A stretch of DNA of 64,000 bases from Candidatus Latescibacterota bacterium (GCA_022823465.1 JAJEHX010000033.1:118054-182053), one strand, 5' to 3'. Counted from the first letter of the stretch, positions 9,201-16,832 are shown. The notes: generated from the letters alone by a model not told the origin. Numbers and translations: made by a program.

Positions 9201-9268
9201 GCAACGCGCCCTGTCCCTGCGGAAGCGGCAAAAAGTACAAGAAGTGCTGCGGGGTGGGCGTCGCCTGA
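6266..9268 (+). CDS. secA: Preprotein translocase ATPase SecA with FCB-type insertion and SEC-C zinc motif
   Basis: SecA drives post-translational protein export through SecYEG. Of 1000 residues, Walker A is near residue 122 (ATGEGKTLVA), the DEVDSILIDEARTPLI box near 230, and the helicase core ends with GRGTDIKLG and RQLRGRSGRQGDPG. An extra segment of roughly 120 residues (about 247-370, including DNEDDDYDAGTRLLQAQRG) interrupts the first nucleotide-binding domain. SecA proteins of Bacteroidetes and relatives carry such an insertion. The C-terminus ends in the zinc-binding CPCGSGKKYKKCC motif that contacts SecB or the ribosome. The ATG at MFTRFKN has AAGGA 9 bp upstream; 19 further in-frame codons lie upstream without a ribosome site. 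Confidence 0.97.
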   Translation: MFTRFKNLIAGSFGTKHDRDVKRLEPIVEAVNEWADEYQTLDEDQFPEKTREFRSRWEDGEELDEILPEAFGLVKEACRRMIGKSWVVPGQGEMVWDMIPYDVQIIGGVVLHEGKIAEMATGEGKTLVALFPMYLNGLTGQGAHLVTHNEFLAKRDRAWMGPVFEFLGLTVECLENNDPDVERKKAGYQADVTYGTTNEFGFDYLRDNMKWRLEDRVQRGHPYAIVDEVDSILIDEARTPLIIAGQVSESNSGKYAESLPDVQKLMRAQTRFAAKIIAEAEALLDNEDDDYDAGTRLLQAQRGMPKNKKLLKLQQEPGIKKLIQQVEGDYIREKKMPVLDDDLFFTVDEKTRHTEINEKGRELLSPGEQELFIIPDLSEGIVEIDSDERLTDEQKNEKKAALEKLYAERSERIHNMHQLLQAYAIYEKDIDYVIENGKVVLVDTFTGRLMYGRRLAEGLHQAIEAKEGVKIEQETRTVASITIQNYFRMYEKLAGMTGTAVTEASEFFAIYKMDVVEIPTNKPVQRTDYEDVVYRTRREKYNAVLDEIEELNGKRQPILIGTTSVDASETLSRMLKRRGIKHNVLNAKFHQQEAEIIAKAGQPGSVTIATNMAGRGTDIKLGTGVVEFGGLHIIGTERHEARRIDRQLRGRSGRQGDPGSSRFYLSLEDDLMRLFGSERIASVMDRLKIPEGEVIEHSMVTRSIERAQKRVEAQHFDMRKHVLEYDNVMNQQREAVYDRRLHALERKDLRNDVIEMIRGVAERKVAEYTDPKTYPEDWELDALSADLARNFHVAVAVAEDEMADLNVESLVELANEKMLESYERKEAALAPSPELMRDLERFATLHVIDNAWQEHLYEIDRMREGIGLRAYGQLDPLIQYKKEAYAMFEELWDRLDEEIVKTVFNAELAETRMPRQETPTNMRAIHQEAPAMAGMRAEDPQEGAVAQQGAGRRGGRRGSDSDGNASRARPVKVERKVGRNAPCPCGSGKKYKKCCGVGVA

Positions 9269-9339
9269 ACATCCGAGGCACGCACCGCGCCTATCGAACG
9301 AACGCCTGAAGCCGGCCCCATCCCCATCCGAAAACAAGC

Positions 9340-10116
9340 CTATTCTTCCTCGGCGCCGATTTGGCCCAGGTCCAGGTCCAGTTCGTCGCGCCGCTGGTTC
9401 TTGGTGATCCTTCCGTCCTGTACCCACAGGATGCGGTCTGAAACGTCGAGCATCTTCAGATCGTGGGTCGCGGAAATGATCGTCACCTGCTTTTCCTGGT
9501 TCAGTTCCCGTAACAGTTCGATGATCTCCCGTCCGGTTTTCCGGTCCAGGTTCCCCGTGGGCTCGTCCGCGAGGACGATGGCCGGATCGTTGGCCAGCGC
9601 GCGGGCCACGGCGACGCGTTGCTGTTGCCCGCCGGACAGTTCCAGCGGCTTGTGCTGGACACGTTCACCGAGACCCACCAGCGTCAGCAGATCGACGCCC
9701 TTGTCGATGGCCTCGTCCGTCGCCAGGCCGGCGAAGATCATGGGCAGGGTGACGTTTTCCAGGGCGGTCATGACCGGAATCAGGTTGAAGGTCTGAAAGA
9801 TGTAACCGATCTTGCGGCATCGCAACCAGGCCAGTTCATAGGCGTCCAGCTGGGCGACGTCGACCTCGTCGATATAGACCTTGCCCTCCGTGGGCTTGTC
9901 CAGCGCGCCGATCATGTTGAACAGGGTGGACTTGCCCGAGCCCGACGGGCCCATGATGGATATGTACTCTCCCCGCTGCACCTCCATGTCGATGCCCTTG
10001 AGGGCCTCAAGGGAAAGCTTGCCCATCTGATACACCCTCTTGACCCCGCGCGTGCGGACGATATTCTGTGTTTCGGTATCCGGCGCGTCCATTACCGCGG
10101 TCTGCTCTTCTGTCAT
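9340..10116 (-). CDS. ABC transporter ATPase of the LolD/MacB/FtsE type
   Basis: This ATPase belongs to the lipoprotein-release and MacB-like class. Of 258 residues, Walker A is at 56-64 (GPSGSGKST), the signature LSGGQQQRVAVARAL is near 160, and Walker B plus the LolD-type tail (ADEPTGNLD) follows. An N-terminal extension of about 20 residues precedes the fold. It is the last gene of a five-gene run: pgsA, unknown Cys-rich protein, PqqD-like protein, FtsX-type permease, ATPase. It presumably pairs with the permease just upstream. Such complexes act mechanically on lipids, lipoproteins or peptides in the inner membrane; the substrate here is unknown. Confidence 0.88.
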   Translation of the reverse strand: MTEEQTAVMDAPDTETQNIVRTRGVKRVYQMGKLSLEALKGIDMEVQRGEYISIMGPSGSGKSTLFNMIGALDKPTEGKVYIDEVDVAQLDAYELAWLRCRKIGYIFQTFNLIPVMTALENVTLPMIFAGLATDEAIDKGVDLLTLVGLGERVQHKPLELSGGQQQRVAVARALANDPAIVLADEPTGNLDRKTGREIIELLRELNQEKQVTIISATHDLKMLDVSDRILWVQDGRITKNQRRDELDLDLGQIGAEEE

Positions 10117-10185
10117 TTCCCGCCCCTTTCAGGTATCAGTTCGAATCCCTTCGATCCGGCAAGGTGTTCCGGGTGTGGTCTGATG

Positions 10186-10848
10186 TCAGACTTCTGTGCG
10201 CATGGCGTCGGCCGGAGGCATCTGGGATGCCCGGTACGCGGGATACAGCGCCCCGATGATGGCGAGACCCAGTCCGGCCCCCAGCGAATACAGGCCGCTT
10301 CGCGCCACGTCAAGCACGGGAAACAGCGCCAGGGGGTCCCATCCGTAGGAGGTCATCATGGAAACCAGCATGAACAGGCAGCCCAGTATGACCCCGCCCA
10401 CCGATCCGACCAGTCCCTGGAAGGTGGACTCCAGCACGAACAGCTGGATGATGAACTTGTCCAGCGCCCCCAGGCATTTCATGGTTCCGATTTCCCGGTA
10501 CCTTTCGGTTACCGACATCAGCATGGCGTTGGTGATCCCGACGACGCACACCAGCAGGGAGAGGGAAACGAGCCATACCTGCTGCGTCGCCGAATCGCCG
10601 TCCGCCCCTTTCTGCTCCAGCAGCGCGCGGACCTGGGGTGAGCCGTTTTCCACGAGCGCTTCGTTTATGGCCGCGCCGGTCAGAATGGACATGAGAAAGG
10701 CGATGCCGAAGAAGATGCCCCCGATCGTTATCAGCGACCGCCAGAACCGGATCCGCAGACTGCGGAAACTGATCTCGATCGCCTTGGACAAGGGCAGTGA
10801 GATCTGCTTCTCCGTCGTGCCGGCCGTCGCGACTGATTCCGTCGTCAT
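10186..10848 (-). CDS. Minimal FtsX/MacB-type ABC permease with almost no periplasmic domain
   Basis: This 220-residue permease carries one FtsX-like unit. A first TM lies near residues 40-60 (LITIGGIFFGIAF). The characteristic three-TM block from about 90 to 215 includes NAMLMSVTERYREIGTMKCL and ends with ALYPAYRASQMPPADAMRTE. MacB and LolC/E family permeases are about 400 residues and have a large periplasmic domain between TM1 and TM2. Here that region is only about 30 residues. Its start overlaps the PqqD-like gene stop, so the two are probably co-translated. The fold call is firm; the substrate cannot be deduced. Confidence 0.85.
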   Translation of the reverse strand: MTTESVATAGTTEKQISLPLSKAIEISFRSLRIRFWRSLITIGGIFFGIAFLMSILTGAAINEALVENGSPQVRALLEQKGADGDSATQQVWLVSLSLLVCVVGITNAMLMSVTERYREIGTMKCLGALDKFIIQLFVLESTFQGLVGSVGGVILGCLFMLVSMMTSYGWDPLALFPVLDVARSGLYSLGAGLGLAIIGALYPAYRASQMPPADAMRTEV

Positions 10849-11243
10849 GCGTTCTTTTCTCCTTTTCTGTTTGCCACGGCCAGTCCGATCAGTCCCTTTT
10901 CCGTGAGTTGCTTCAAATACGTCAGCGTGGAGACTTCCGCTTCCTTGCGTTCCAGCTTGTATTCGTTCCGGATCGTCGATATGACATGGTCCACGGTGTT
11001 CTGTCCGTCACACAACGCCCAGAGGAACGAACCGATCCTGTCCAGCACTACCGTTCGCCGGCTCGGTACGTAGAACACTCTGGACAGCGTATTGATCCAC
11101 CAGGTCTTCCTCCTCGGGATACCCAGCACGATTTCCCCGTCGGAGTTTTCTTCGCAGGTCAGTCTTGCATTGCGTACCGGCTTCGCGCGCAACAACTCCC
11201 TTCGAGGCAGCGTCGGCGGTTTCTTTCGAAAGAGCGACATCAT
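10845..11243 (-). CDS. PqqD-like (RRE-fold) protein
   Basis: The last 85 of 132 residues match the PqqD family: a strand followed by DRIGSFLWALCDGQNTVDHV, a helical segment, and YLKQLTEKGLIGL. PqqD-type RRE domains bind peptide substrates for modification enzymes. No radical SAM enzyme, precursor peptide or YcaO is nearby, so a RiPP role is not supported here. A basic N-terminal extension of about 45 residues precedes the domain. The gene overlaps the permease start, which suggests that PqqD, permease and ATPase work together. An alternative start one codon later (the second Met) is possible. Confidence 0.75.
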   Translation of the reverse strand: MMSLFRKKPPTLPRRELLRAKPVRNARLTCEENSDGEIVLGIPRRKTWWINTLSRVFYVPSRRTVVLDRIGSFLWALCDGQNTVDHVISTIRNEYKLERKEAEVSTLTYLKQLTEKGLIGLAVANRKGEKNA

Positions 11244-11316
11244 GATTACGACCCGTGAAAGAGATTCCGGCCATGGACGCGAGCGTGCGCTTCCCGAACG
11301 CGCGCTTTCCCCATGG

Positions 11317-12261
11317 TCAATGGCAAACCATGGTAGCGGCTATCTCGTCCAGGAAGTCGGGCTGGTGCGTCTCGTCCATGAGTCGCAGCACGTAGAGCCT
11401 ATTGCCATCGATACAATGCCAGCCGCAACAACTCAATGGTTTTTTTCGGGGCCGCCGCCAGGGCAGCCACGCCATCCGGCTGTGAACCGTCTCGGGATCC
11501 ACGCCCTCGCCCGTCCCGCGGATGCCCGGATGGCCGTAAACAGAACCGGGGTCATCGGACCAGTTGTCGATCTCGTGACCGTACGTATCCTGGAACCAGT
11601 CCGGGAACGTCCGGTGCTCGAGATGCATTTCGGCAAGGCTCGTCCTGACCAGTTCCAATCTGGCGCCGCCGCGCTCAAATGTCAACTCGATCCGTCCCGT
11701 CAGAAAAGAGTGCGTCTTGAGTGCGCAGTCGGACGGCAGTTCGAGTTTCAGCCCGTACACGGCCCAGGTGGCGGTGTCGCCGCGCGCGTGGTCGTCCAGG
11801 GTGTTCAGAAGCCTAGCGGCCCGGGTCATGATGGATTCGCCCCCGCGTCCGAGAACCTGGGCAAAGACCGTGCGTCCGCAGGTTTCGCACATCCACAGGC
11901 AACCGTAGGCCTGCAGGGGATCCGGCCCTTCCGTCCGCCAGTGGAACCCCTCCACCGTTCTGTCCGACAGTACGGATTCGTCCCTGACGAGGCCCAGGTC
12001 CCGCCGGACCTTCACGGGCGGCGCCTTCTTCCCGCCTTTTCCGGAAAGGTTCTTAAGATATCTCGCCACTACCTGGTCGACGGGTTCCCGGCCCCGGGTG
12101 CGTTCCCACCTCAGTTCGAAGCGGGGCATTTCCGTATCGTCGAGCCGAAGGTAGCCCGTCGCATAGTCTCCCGTTACCGCGCCGATACTCCAGTCTTCCG
12201 GCCGCTCGAACGACAGGTGATGCCAACCGGTTACCGCCCATTTCGAAGCGCCGCGATTCAT
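11317..12261 (-). CDS. Unrecognised 314-residue protein: duplicated beta domain with two Cys clusters
   Basis: I do not recognise this family. The protein appears internally duplicated. Residues about 13-52 (HHLSFERPEDW, then TGYLRLDDTEMPRFELRW) resemble residues about 170-206 (LKLELPSDCAL, then TGRIELTFERGGARLELVR). Each unit is followed by a cysteine cluster: C121, C125 and C128 in CLWMCETCGR, and C278, C279 and C283 in SCCGWHC. These may bind metal. No signal peptide or membrane segment is evident. The start codon overlaps the pgsA stop (ATGA), which favours this ATG over upstream in-frame codons. It lies between pgsA and the PqqD-like gene on the same strand, so it is a candidate partner of that ABC system. 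Confidence 0.7.
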   Translation of the reverse strand: MNRGASKWAVTGWHHLSFERPEDWSIGAVTGDYATGYLRLDDTEMPRFELRWERTRGREPVDQVVARYLKNLSGKGGKKAPPVKVRRDLGLVRDESVLSDRTVEGFHWRTEGPDPLQAYGCLWMCETCGRTVFAQVLGRGGESIMTRAARLLNTLDDHARGDTATWAVYGLKLELPSDCALKTHSFLTGRIELTFERGGARLELVRTSLAEMHLEHRTFPDWFQDTYGHEIDNWSDDPGSVYGHPGIRGTGEGVDPETVHSRMAWLPWRRPRKKPLSCCGWHCIDGNRLYVLRLMDETHQPDFLDEIAATMVCH

Positions 12262-13004
12262 GTAAGCGTACGTTCCTGCCGCGTTTCCCCGCGGTCCGCC
12301 GGACCCGGAACGACGGGTTCGTGGGAGGGCGGTCCATCCGGTCCGCCCGGTCCGCCTGGCCCGCCCTGACCGCCCGGTCCGCTCGTCCGTGCCCGGACCA
12401 GGCGCGCGAACCCCAGGACGTAGTGCATGCCCGATAGGACAACGCAGCAGAGCGCCGCCCAGAGCGCCCACGCTCCATAGGGCTGCAGGTCCACGGCATA
12501 AAGGAAAAGCGCGCCGCCCATGACCAGGGTGGTCAATTTGCCGATCCGGTCAGCCGGCAGGACCATGCCGCCGGGTTTGAGATAAAGATACACGCCCGCC
12601 CCCAGTATGGACAGGTCGCGGGCTATGATCAGCGCGGCGGCCCAAAGGGGAAAATCCCGAAAGAGCACCAGGAAGACCGCCAGGCCGCCGACCAGGATCT
12701 TGTCGGCCAGCGGATCGAGGACGAGCCCCCATTTGCTCTCCCAGCGGAATCGGCGCGCCAGATAGCCATCGGCCGCGTCCGTCAGAAAGGCCGAGCCGAT
12801 GAGCACGTAGAGTCCCGACTGTAAATCCCTGGCGAAACCCCAGTATATGACCGGCACGGCGGCAATTCGCGAAAGGGACAGCATATTGGGCGGAGACCAG
12901 AACCCTCCCGCAACGCCGGCCCCCCTGGTCCGCCTGTCCTGCCCGGTCCGTCCGGTTTGCCTGGTCCGCCTGGTCCGCCTGTCCTGCTCGTTACCCGGGC
13001 TCAT
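12258..13004 (-). CDS. pgsA: CDP-alcohol phosphatidyltransferase, PgsA-like, with repeat-encoded tails at both ends
   Basis: The protein probably makes phosphatidylglycerophosphate from CDP-diacylglycerol and glycerol-3-phosphate in the inner membrane. The diagnostic CDP-alcohol transferase motif is complete: DAADGYLARRFRWESKWGL followed by DPLADK (three-Asp pattern). Several TM helices follow. Normal PgsA proteins start close to the PNMLSLSRI segment, here at residue 39. The preceding residues (RTRRTRQTGRTG) are encoded by a 9-bp repeat array, and the C-terminal tail (GPGGQGGPGGPGGPDGPP) by a second array. The ATG is supported by AAGGA 7 bp upstream, so the N-terminal repeat is probably translated. 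An internal ATG at MLSLSRI is the alternative. Confidence 0.85.
   Translation of the reverse strand: MSPGNEQDRRTRRTRQTGRTGQDRRTRGAGVAGGFWSPPNMLSLSRIAAVPVIYWGFARDLQSGLYVLIGSAFLTDAADGYLARRFRWESKWGLVLDPLADKILVGGLAVFLVLFRDFPLWAAALIIARDLSILGAGVYLYLKPGGMVLPADRIGKLTTLVMGGALFLYAVDLQPYGAWALWAALCCVVLSGMHYVLGFARLVRARTSGPGGQGGPGGPGGPDGPPSHEPVVPGPADRGETRQERTLT
12331..12384. repeat. 9-bp tandem repeat array, 6 units, encoding the PgsA C-terminal tail
   Basis: Plus-strand units are GGTCCATCC, GGTCCGCCC, GGTCCGCCT, GGCCCGCCC, TGACCGCCC and GGTCCGCTC. Read on the minus strand in the pgsA frame they give Gly-Gly-Pro triplets. A degenerate seventh unit follows. Confidence 0.88.
12927..12989. repeat. 9-bp tandem repeat array, 7 units, at the PgsA N-terminus
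   Basis: Plus-strand units are GGTCCGCCT, GTCCTGCCC, GGTCCGTCC, GGTTTGCCT, GGTCCGCCT, GGTCCGCCT and GTCCTGCTC. The orientation is the same as in the array at the other end of pgsA, but it is read in a different frame and gives Arg-Thr-rich sequence. Confidence 0.88.
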
Positions 13005-13023
13005 ATCACTGTCCTTCGCGGCC

Positions 13024-14733
13024 TCAAACGGCCGCTGTGCGCCGAAGCATCTCGCGGGCGTGTGAGAGGGCCATGGCGTCCACCGTCTCTCCGGCCAGCA
13101 TGCGCGCGATCTCCTGGACCCTGCCGTCCTCGTCCAGGTGATCGACCAGCGTAACCGACCTTCCGCTGGCCGACTGCTTGTGTACGGTAAAATGCGTGCG
13201 GCCCCAGCAGGCCACCTGGTGAAGATGGGTGATGCACAGCACCTGGTGGTCCCTGGACAATAGCTTCAGACGGTGCCCGACCGATTCGGCGATGCGCCCG
13301 CCGATGCCTATGTCCAGTTCGTCGAAGACCAGCGTCGGCATGCGGTCCGATTCGGCGAGGATCACCTTCAGGGCCAGCATGATCCGGGATATCTCCCCGC
13401 CGGAAGCGATGTTCACCAGCGGCTTGAGCGCCTCCCCGGCATTGGGCGATATCAGGAATTCGATCCGGTCCATCCCATAGGCGTCCACGCGATAGGTGCG
13501 ACCGTCGATGCGCAACGGGCCGTCTTCGGACTCCTGCCAGTCGATCCGGACCTGGAATCCCGTTTTACCCATGCCCAGTTCCGACAGCTCCGCCACCACC
13601 CGGCTCTCCAGTTTGCGCGCGACCTGTTTTCGCCTGTCCGACAGGGCCTTCGCCCGTTCTGTCAGTTCCTGGCGGACCGCCTCCACTTCCGCGCCCAAAC
13701 GGTCCCTCCGTTCGTCGACCGTATCCATCTGGTCCAGTTCTCCGGCGATCCGGTCGCGGTAGGCCATGACGTCCGCGATCGTGTCACCGTATTTTCGTTT
13801 GAGCCGCCCGACGAGGTCCAGGCGGTCCAGCACCTCCTCCAGGCGCGCCGGGTCGTACTCGACGCGGTCGCGGTAGCGACGCAGGAAATCGATGCAGTCG
13901 TCGAGCTGGTAGCGCGCGTTCCGCACGCCCCCGAGGGCTTCCCCGAGTGTGGGGTCGATACGCTCCGCTTCCTCGAGGGCGCGGATGACCCGGACCAGTC
14001 CGTCGACCGCCGCGCCTTCCCCTTCGGCAAGCGCCTCGAAAGCGTCTGAGGCGACCCGGATCAACTGCTCCGCGTTTTCAAGGACGGACCGCTCCCTTTC
14101 CAGTTCTTCGTCCTCTCCAGGGGACAGGTCCGCCTGGTCGAGCTCGTCCAGTTGAAAGCGGTACAGATCCTCCCGTTCCCGGGTGGCGGCGAGTTCATCT
14201 TCCAGCCGACGCAGGGCTTCCGACCGCTCAGTGAAACGGCGGTAGGCTTCGGCGACCCGTTGTATTGGCGCTCCGGCGTCCTCGAAACCGTCCAGAAAAC
14301 CCCCGTGCGTCCGCGGGTTCAATAGCGACTGGTGATCGTGCTGTCCGTGCAGGTCCACCAGCAGGGCGCCCAGGTTCTTGAGGACGGAAACTGTGACCAG
14401 GCAACCATTGATCGTGCACCTGTTGCGCCCGTCGCGGCTGACCTCCCGCCGGATGATCAGCGTACCCTCTTCCGTGTCCACGCCTGATTCCGACAGCAGG
14501 GCCTGCACCTGCGCGTCGCACGCTCCTTCGAACAACCCTTCGACTGTCGCGGCCCGGGCGCCGCCGCGTATGGCCTCCGACGTGGCCCGGCCGCCGAGAA
14601 TGAGTCCCAGCGCGCCGATCAGGATGGACTTCCCGGATCCCGTTTCTCCCGTGAGCACGTTCAGTCCGGGGGTGAATTCGATGTCCACCTCGTCGAGCAG
14701 CGCGTAGTTTCTAACCCTCAGGTTCGCAAGCAT
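13024..14733 (-). CDS. recN: DNA repair protein RecN
   Basis: RecN is an SMC-like ATPase that acts early in recombinational repair of double-strand breaks. The N-terminal head has Walker A GETGSGKS near residue 28. Two long coiled-coil arms follow (about 160-370), and the C-terminal head contains ASGGEISRIMLALK and Walker B (VFDELDIGIGG), ending with the HLHQVACWGRTHF region. The 569-residue length is normal. The ATG at MLANLRV is preferred; an upstream TTG would add three residues. The gene precedes pgsA by 19 bp and follows nadK across a 9-bp repeat array. Confidence 0.96.
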   Translation of the reverse strand: MLANLRVRNYALLDEVDIEFTPGLNVLTGETGSGKSILIGALGLILGGRATSEAIRGGARAATVEGLFEGACDAQVQALLSESGVDTEEGTLIIRREVSRDGRNRCTINGCLVTVSVLKNLGALLVDLHGQHDHQSLLNPRTHGGFLDGFEDAGAPIQRVAEAYRRFTERSEALRRLEDELAATREREDLYRFQLDELDQADLSPGEDEELERERSVLENAEQLIRVASDAFEALAEGEGAAVDGLVRVIRALEEAERIDPTLGEALGGVRNARYQLDDCIDFLRRYRDRVEYDPARLEEVLDRLDLVGRLKRKYGDTIADVMAYRDRIAGELDQMDTVDERRDRLGAEVEAVRQELTERAKALSDRRKQVARKLESRVVAELSELGMGKTGFQVRIDWQESEDGPLRIDGRTYRVDAYGMDRIEFLISPNAGEALKPLVNIASGGEISRIMLALKVILAESDRMPTLVFDELDIGIGGRIAESVGHRLKLLSRDHQVLCITHLHQVACWGRTHFTVHKQSASGRSVTLVDHLDEDGRVQEIARMLAGETVDAMALSHAREMLRRTAAV

Positions 14734-14758
14734 AGGCCACAACAGGAATAGTGGAATC

Positions 14759-14830
14759 GGGCGGACCGACAGACCAGGCGGCCCAGGCGCCTCATAGGTC
14801 CCAGGCGGCCCAGAAGTCCCAGGCGGCCCG
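14759..14830. repeat. 9-bp tandem repeat array, 8 units, between nadK and recN
   Basis: Plus-strand units in strict 9-bp register are GGGCGGACC, GACAGACCA, GGCGGCCCA, GGCGCCTCA, TAGGTCCCA, GGCGGCCCA, GAAGTCCCA and GGCGGCCCG. Here the G-rich strand is on the plus side, opposite to the pgsA arrays. It occupies most of the intergenic gap. Confidence 0.85.
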
Positions 14831-14847
14831 GGTGATTCCCGGCTGTT

Positions 14848-15735
14848 TCAGCGTTCGCCCCACTTCAGCTTCGTACGCAGGACATCGTAAAAAGAGCGGT
14901 CCGTGAACCGGATCAGATGTACGGTGTGGTCCGCCCGGCAGAGCTCGACGGTGCTGCCCGGCTGGATGACCACGTTTTCCTGGCCGTCCACGGTGAGCAG
15001 GAGATCCGGATGATCGGCCCGGACTTCGACACGAACGCGGTCCCGCGCGGCGAGCACCATGGCCCGGTTGGACAGGGTGTGCGGACAGATCGGCGATACG
15101 ACGATCGCTTCCATGTCCGGTGCAAGGATCGGGCCTCCCGCCGCCAGCGAATAGGCCGTGGAGCCGGTGGGGGTCGAGACGATCAGCCCGTCTGCCATGA
15201 CGTCATTGACGTATTCGTCGTTGATGTAAATACCCAGTTCGATGACCCGGCAGATCGAACCCTTGTCGATCACGATATCGTTCAACGCCGAAAACACTTC
15301 GTCGTCGGCCGCGTCCCCTGAAGTTCCGTTTCCTGTCCTTCCTTGCAGGACCAGCCTCTTGTCCAGCGAATATCTTTCCTCGAAAACCCGTTCCAGGGCG
15401 TCGTTCAGGTCGTCGGGCGTCGTCTGCATCATGAAGCCGAGCTTTCCGGAGTTGACCCCGAGAATGGGTACGCCGGAAGCACCCACCAGGCGCGCGGTCT
15501 TGAGCAGCGTGCCGTCCCCCCCAATGGCGATGACCCAGTCGACCTCCTCCGCGACACGGTCGTCCGTATCGACGATCACGCAGTCCCGGCGGGACGCTTC
15601 GTCGCTGAGCATAGCCGCCAGGTCGGCCGAAAGCGTTGGTTTACCGGACCGCGAAGCAAGAAGCCGGACCAGTTCCGGTATCAGGCGGCGAACCACGGGC
15701 CGGGCCGGATTGGCAATGATGCCCACGCGATGCAT
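14848..15735 (-). CDS. nadK: NAD kinase
   Basis: NadK phosphorylates NAD to NADP. The family signature GGDGTLLKTARL begins at residue 72, and the C-terminal beta domain contains NDEYVNDVMADGLIVSTPTG followed by STAYSLAAGGP. The 295-residue length is typical. The start overlaps the last base of the polyprenyl synthase stop codon (TGATG), indicating coupling. It lies upstream of recN in the same orientation, a pairing common in bacteria. Confidence 0.96.
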   Translation of the reverse strand: MHRVGIIANPARPVVRRLIPELVRLLASRSGKPTLSADLAAMLSDEASRRDCVIVDTDDRVAEEVDWVIAIGGDGTLLKTARLVGASGVPILGVNSGKLGFMMQTTPDDLNDALERVFEERYSLDKRLVLQGRTGNGTSGDAADDEVFSALNDIVIDKGSICRVIELGIYINDEYVNDVMADGLIVSTPTGSTAYSLAAGGPILAPDMEAIVVSPICPHTLSNRAMVLAARDRVRVEVRADHPDLLLTVDGQENVVIQPGSTVELCRADHTVHLIRFTDRSFYDVLRTKLKWGER

Positions 15736-16832
15736 CAGAAGGACCTTCCGATCATGTATTCCGACCAGTCGACCAGGTACCTCTTATAGGTAGAGTCGGG
15801 AATCGCGTCGAGATTTCGAATGGCGTCGGCCACGCTGCGTTCCATGAGCGCCCGGGCGTGTTCGAGGCCGCCGTGGGCCAGGATGAGGTCGCGTACCTCT
15901 GCGATCTGTTCATCGGTCGCCTCGGGTTTTCCAACGACATCGAGCAGAAACCGCCTTTCGGCGGCCGAAGCCTGCTGGTACGTGTGCACGAGCAGCAGCG
16001 TCCGTTTCCCTTCCCGGAGATCTGAGCACACCGGCTTCCCGAGGGTGGCCTCGTCGGCCGTGAGACCCAGAATGTCGTCCTGCAGCTGGAAAGCCACGCC
16101 GCATTCGCCGGTGAAGGACGCGATCGCCCGTACCATGGGGTGGGTCCGGTCCGGCGTGTTCAGGCCGATCATTGCGCCGGCGGCGCCAGCGAAGGAATAG
16201 AGCGCGCCGGTCTTTCGCCAGAACATATCGATCACAGACGCTTCGTCCAGGCTTTCCATGGGGGCCTTGGCGTACTGTATGTCCAGTGCCTGGCCGCCTA
16301 CGAGCGCCAGCAGGACGTCCGTTTCCAGGTAACGGATCAGTTCGATCACCACCTCGCCGTTGTCCGCATCCGCGTCGTACAGTTCGGACAGGAGCGCGGT
16401 GGCCCATCCGTGCTGCACCTCGCCCGTCATGATTCCGATGGACAGGCCGTAGTGGGCGGCTTCTCTTTCGTCGAAGGCTTCGGTGGCCAGCGCCCGTCTC
16501 CGAAACGCCTCGTGGACGGTGGGCGCGCCGCGCCGCAACGCGTCCCGGTCCATGATGTCGTCGTGAACGATGGTCCAGGTGTGGAACAGTTCTACGGCGA
16601 CGGCCGCGGGCGTCGCGGTCTTTTCCTCCCCGCCTACGGCGCCGCAGGAGAAATACAGCACGCAGGGACGAAGCACCTTGCCGGACGCCTTCAGGTAACT
16701 GAGCACCCCGTCGTGAATGTCCTCCGGAACGAAGAGCACCTTCCGTGGGTCCCGTTCCAGGTATTCGCGCACCCATTCCCTGCGCTCGGCCAGCGCTTCG
16801 AGGAAGGTCTGTTTTTCAAGGGTATCTGTCAT
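15735..16832 (-). CDS. Polyprenyl diphosphate synthase (farnesyl/geranylgeranyl type)
   Basis: This trans-prenyltransferase extends isoprenoid diphosphates for quinone or lipid-carrier synthesis. It has the first Asp-rich motif (VHDDIMDRD) near residue 97, the GKxLRP-like segment (ASGKVLRPCVL) near 50, and a second Asp-rich motif reading QDDILG, with Gly replacing the final Asp. Chain length cannot be fixed from the sequence alone. The ATG at MTDTLEK is used; an in-frame GTG three codons upstream is possible. It sits in the block xseA-xseB-polyprenyl synthase, a widespread bacterial order. Confidence 0.9.
   Translation of the reverse strand: MTDTLEKQTFLEALAERREWVREYLERDPRKVLFVPEDIHDGVLSYLKASGKVLRPCVLYFSCGAVGGEEKTATPAAVAVELFHTWTIVHDDIMDRDALRRGAPTVHEAFRRRALATEAFDEREAAHYGLSIGIMTGEVQHGWATALLSELYDADADNGEVVIELIRYLETDVLLALVGGQALDIQYAKAPMESLDEASVIDMFWRKTGALYSFAGAAGAMIGLNTPDRTHPMVRAIASFTGECGVAFQLQDDILGLTADEATLGKPVCSDLREGKRTLLLVHTYQQASAAERRFLLDVVGKPEATDEQIAEVRDLILAHGGLEHARALMERSVADAIRNLDAIPDSTYKRYLVDWSEYMIGRSF

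Noticed and set aside
11092..12369. Long plus-strand frame opposite the Cys-rich gene
   Set aside because: Codon content matches a shadow frame. The minus-strand gene has start-stop overlap with pgsA and conserved-looking features.
12331..12384. Collagen-like protein domain suggested by Gly-Gly-Pro runs
   Set aside because: The runs are only 4 to 6 triplets, vary in reading frame among genes, and derive from a DNA repeat; a collagen triple helix is not supported.
12331..12989. Repeat arrays considered as a CRISPR array
   Set aside because: Units are contiguous 9-bp tandems without spacers, and no cas genes are present.
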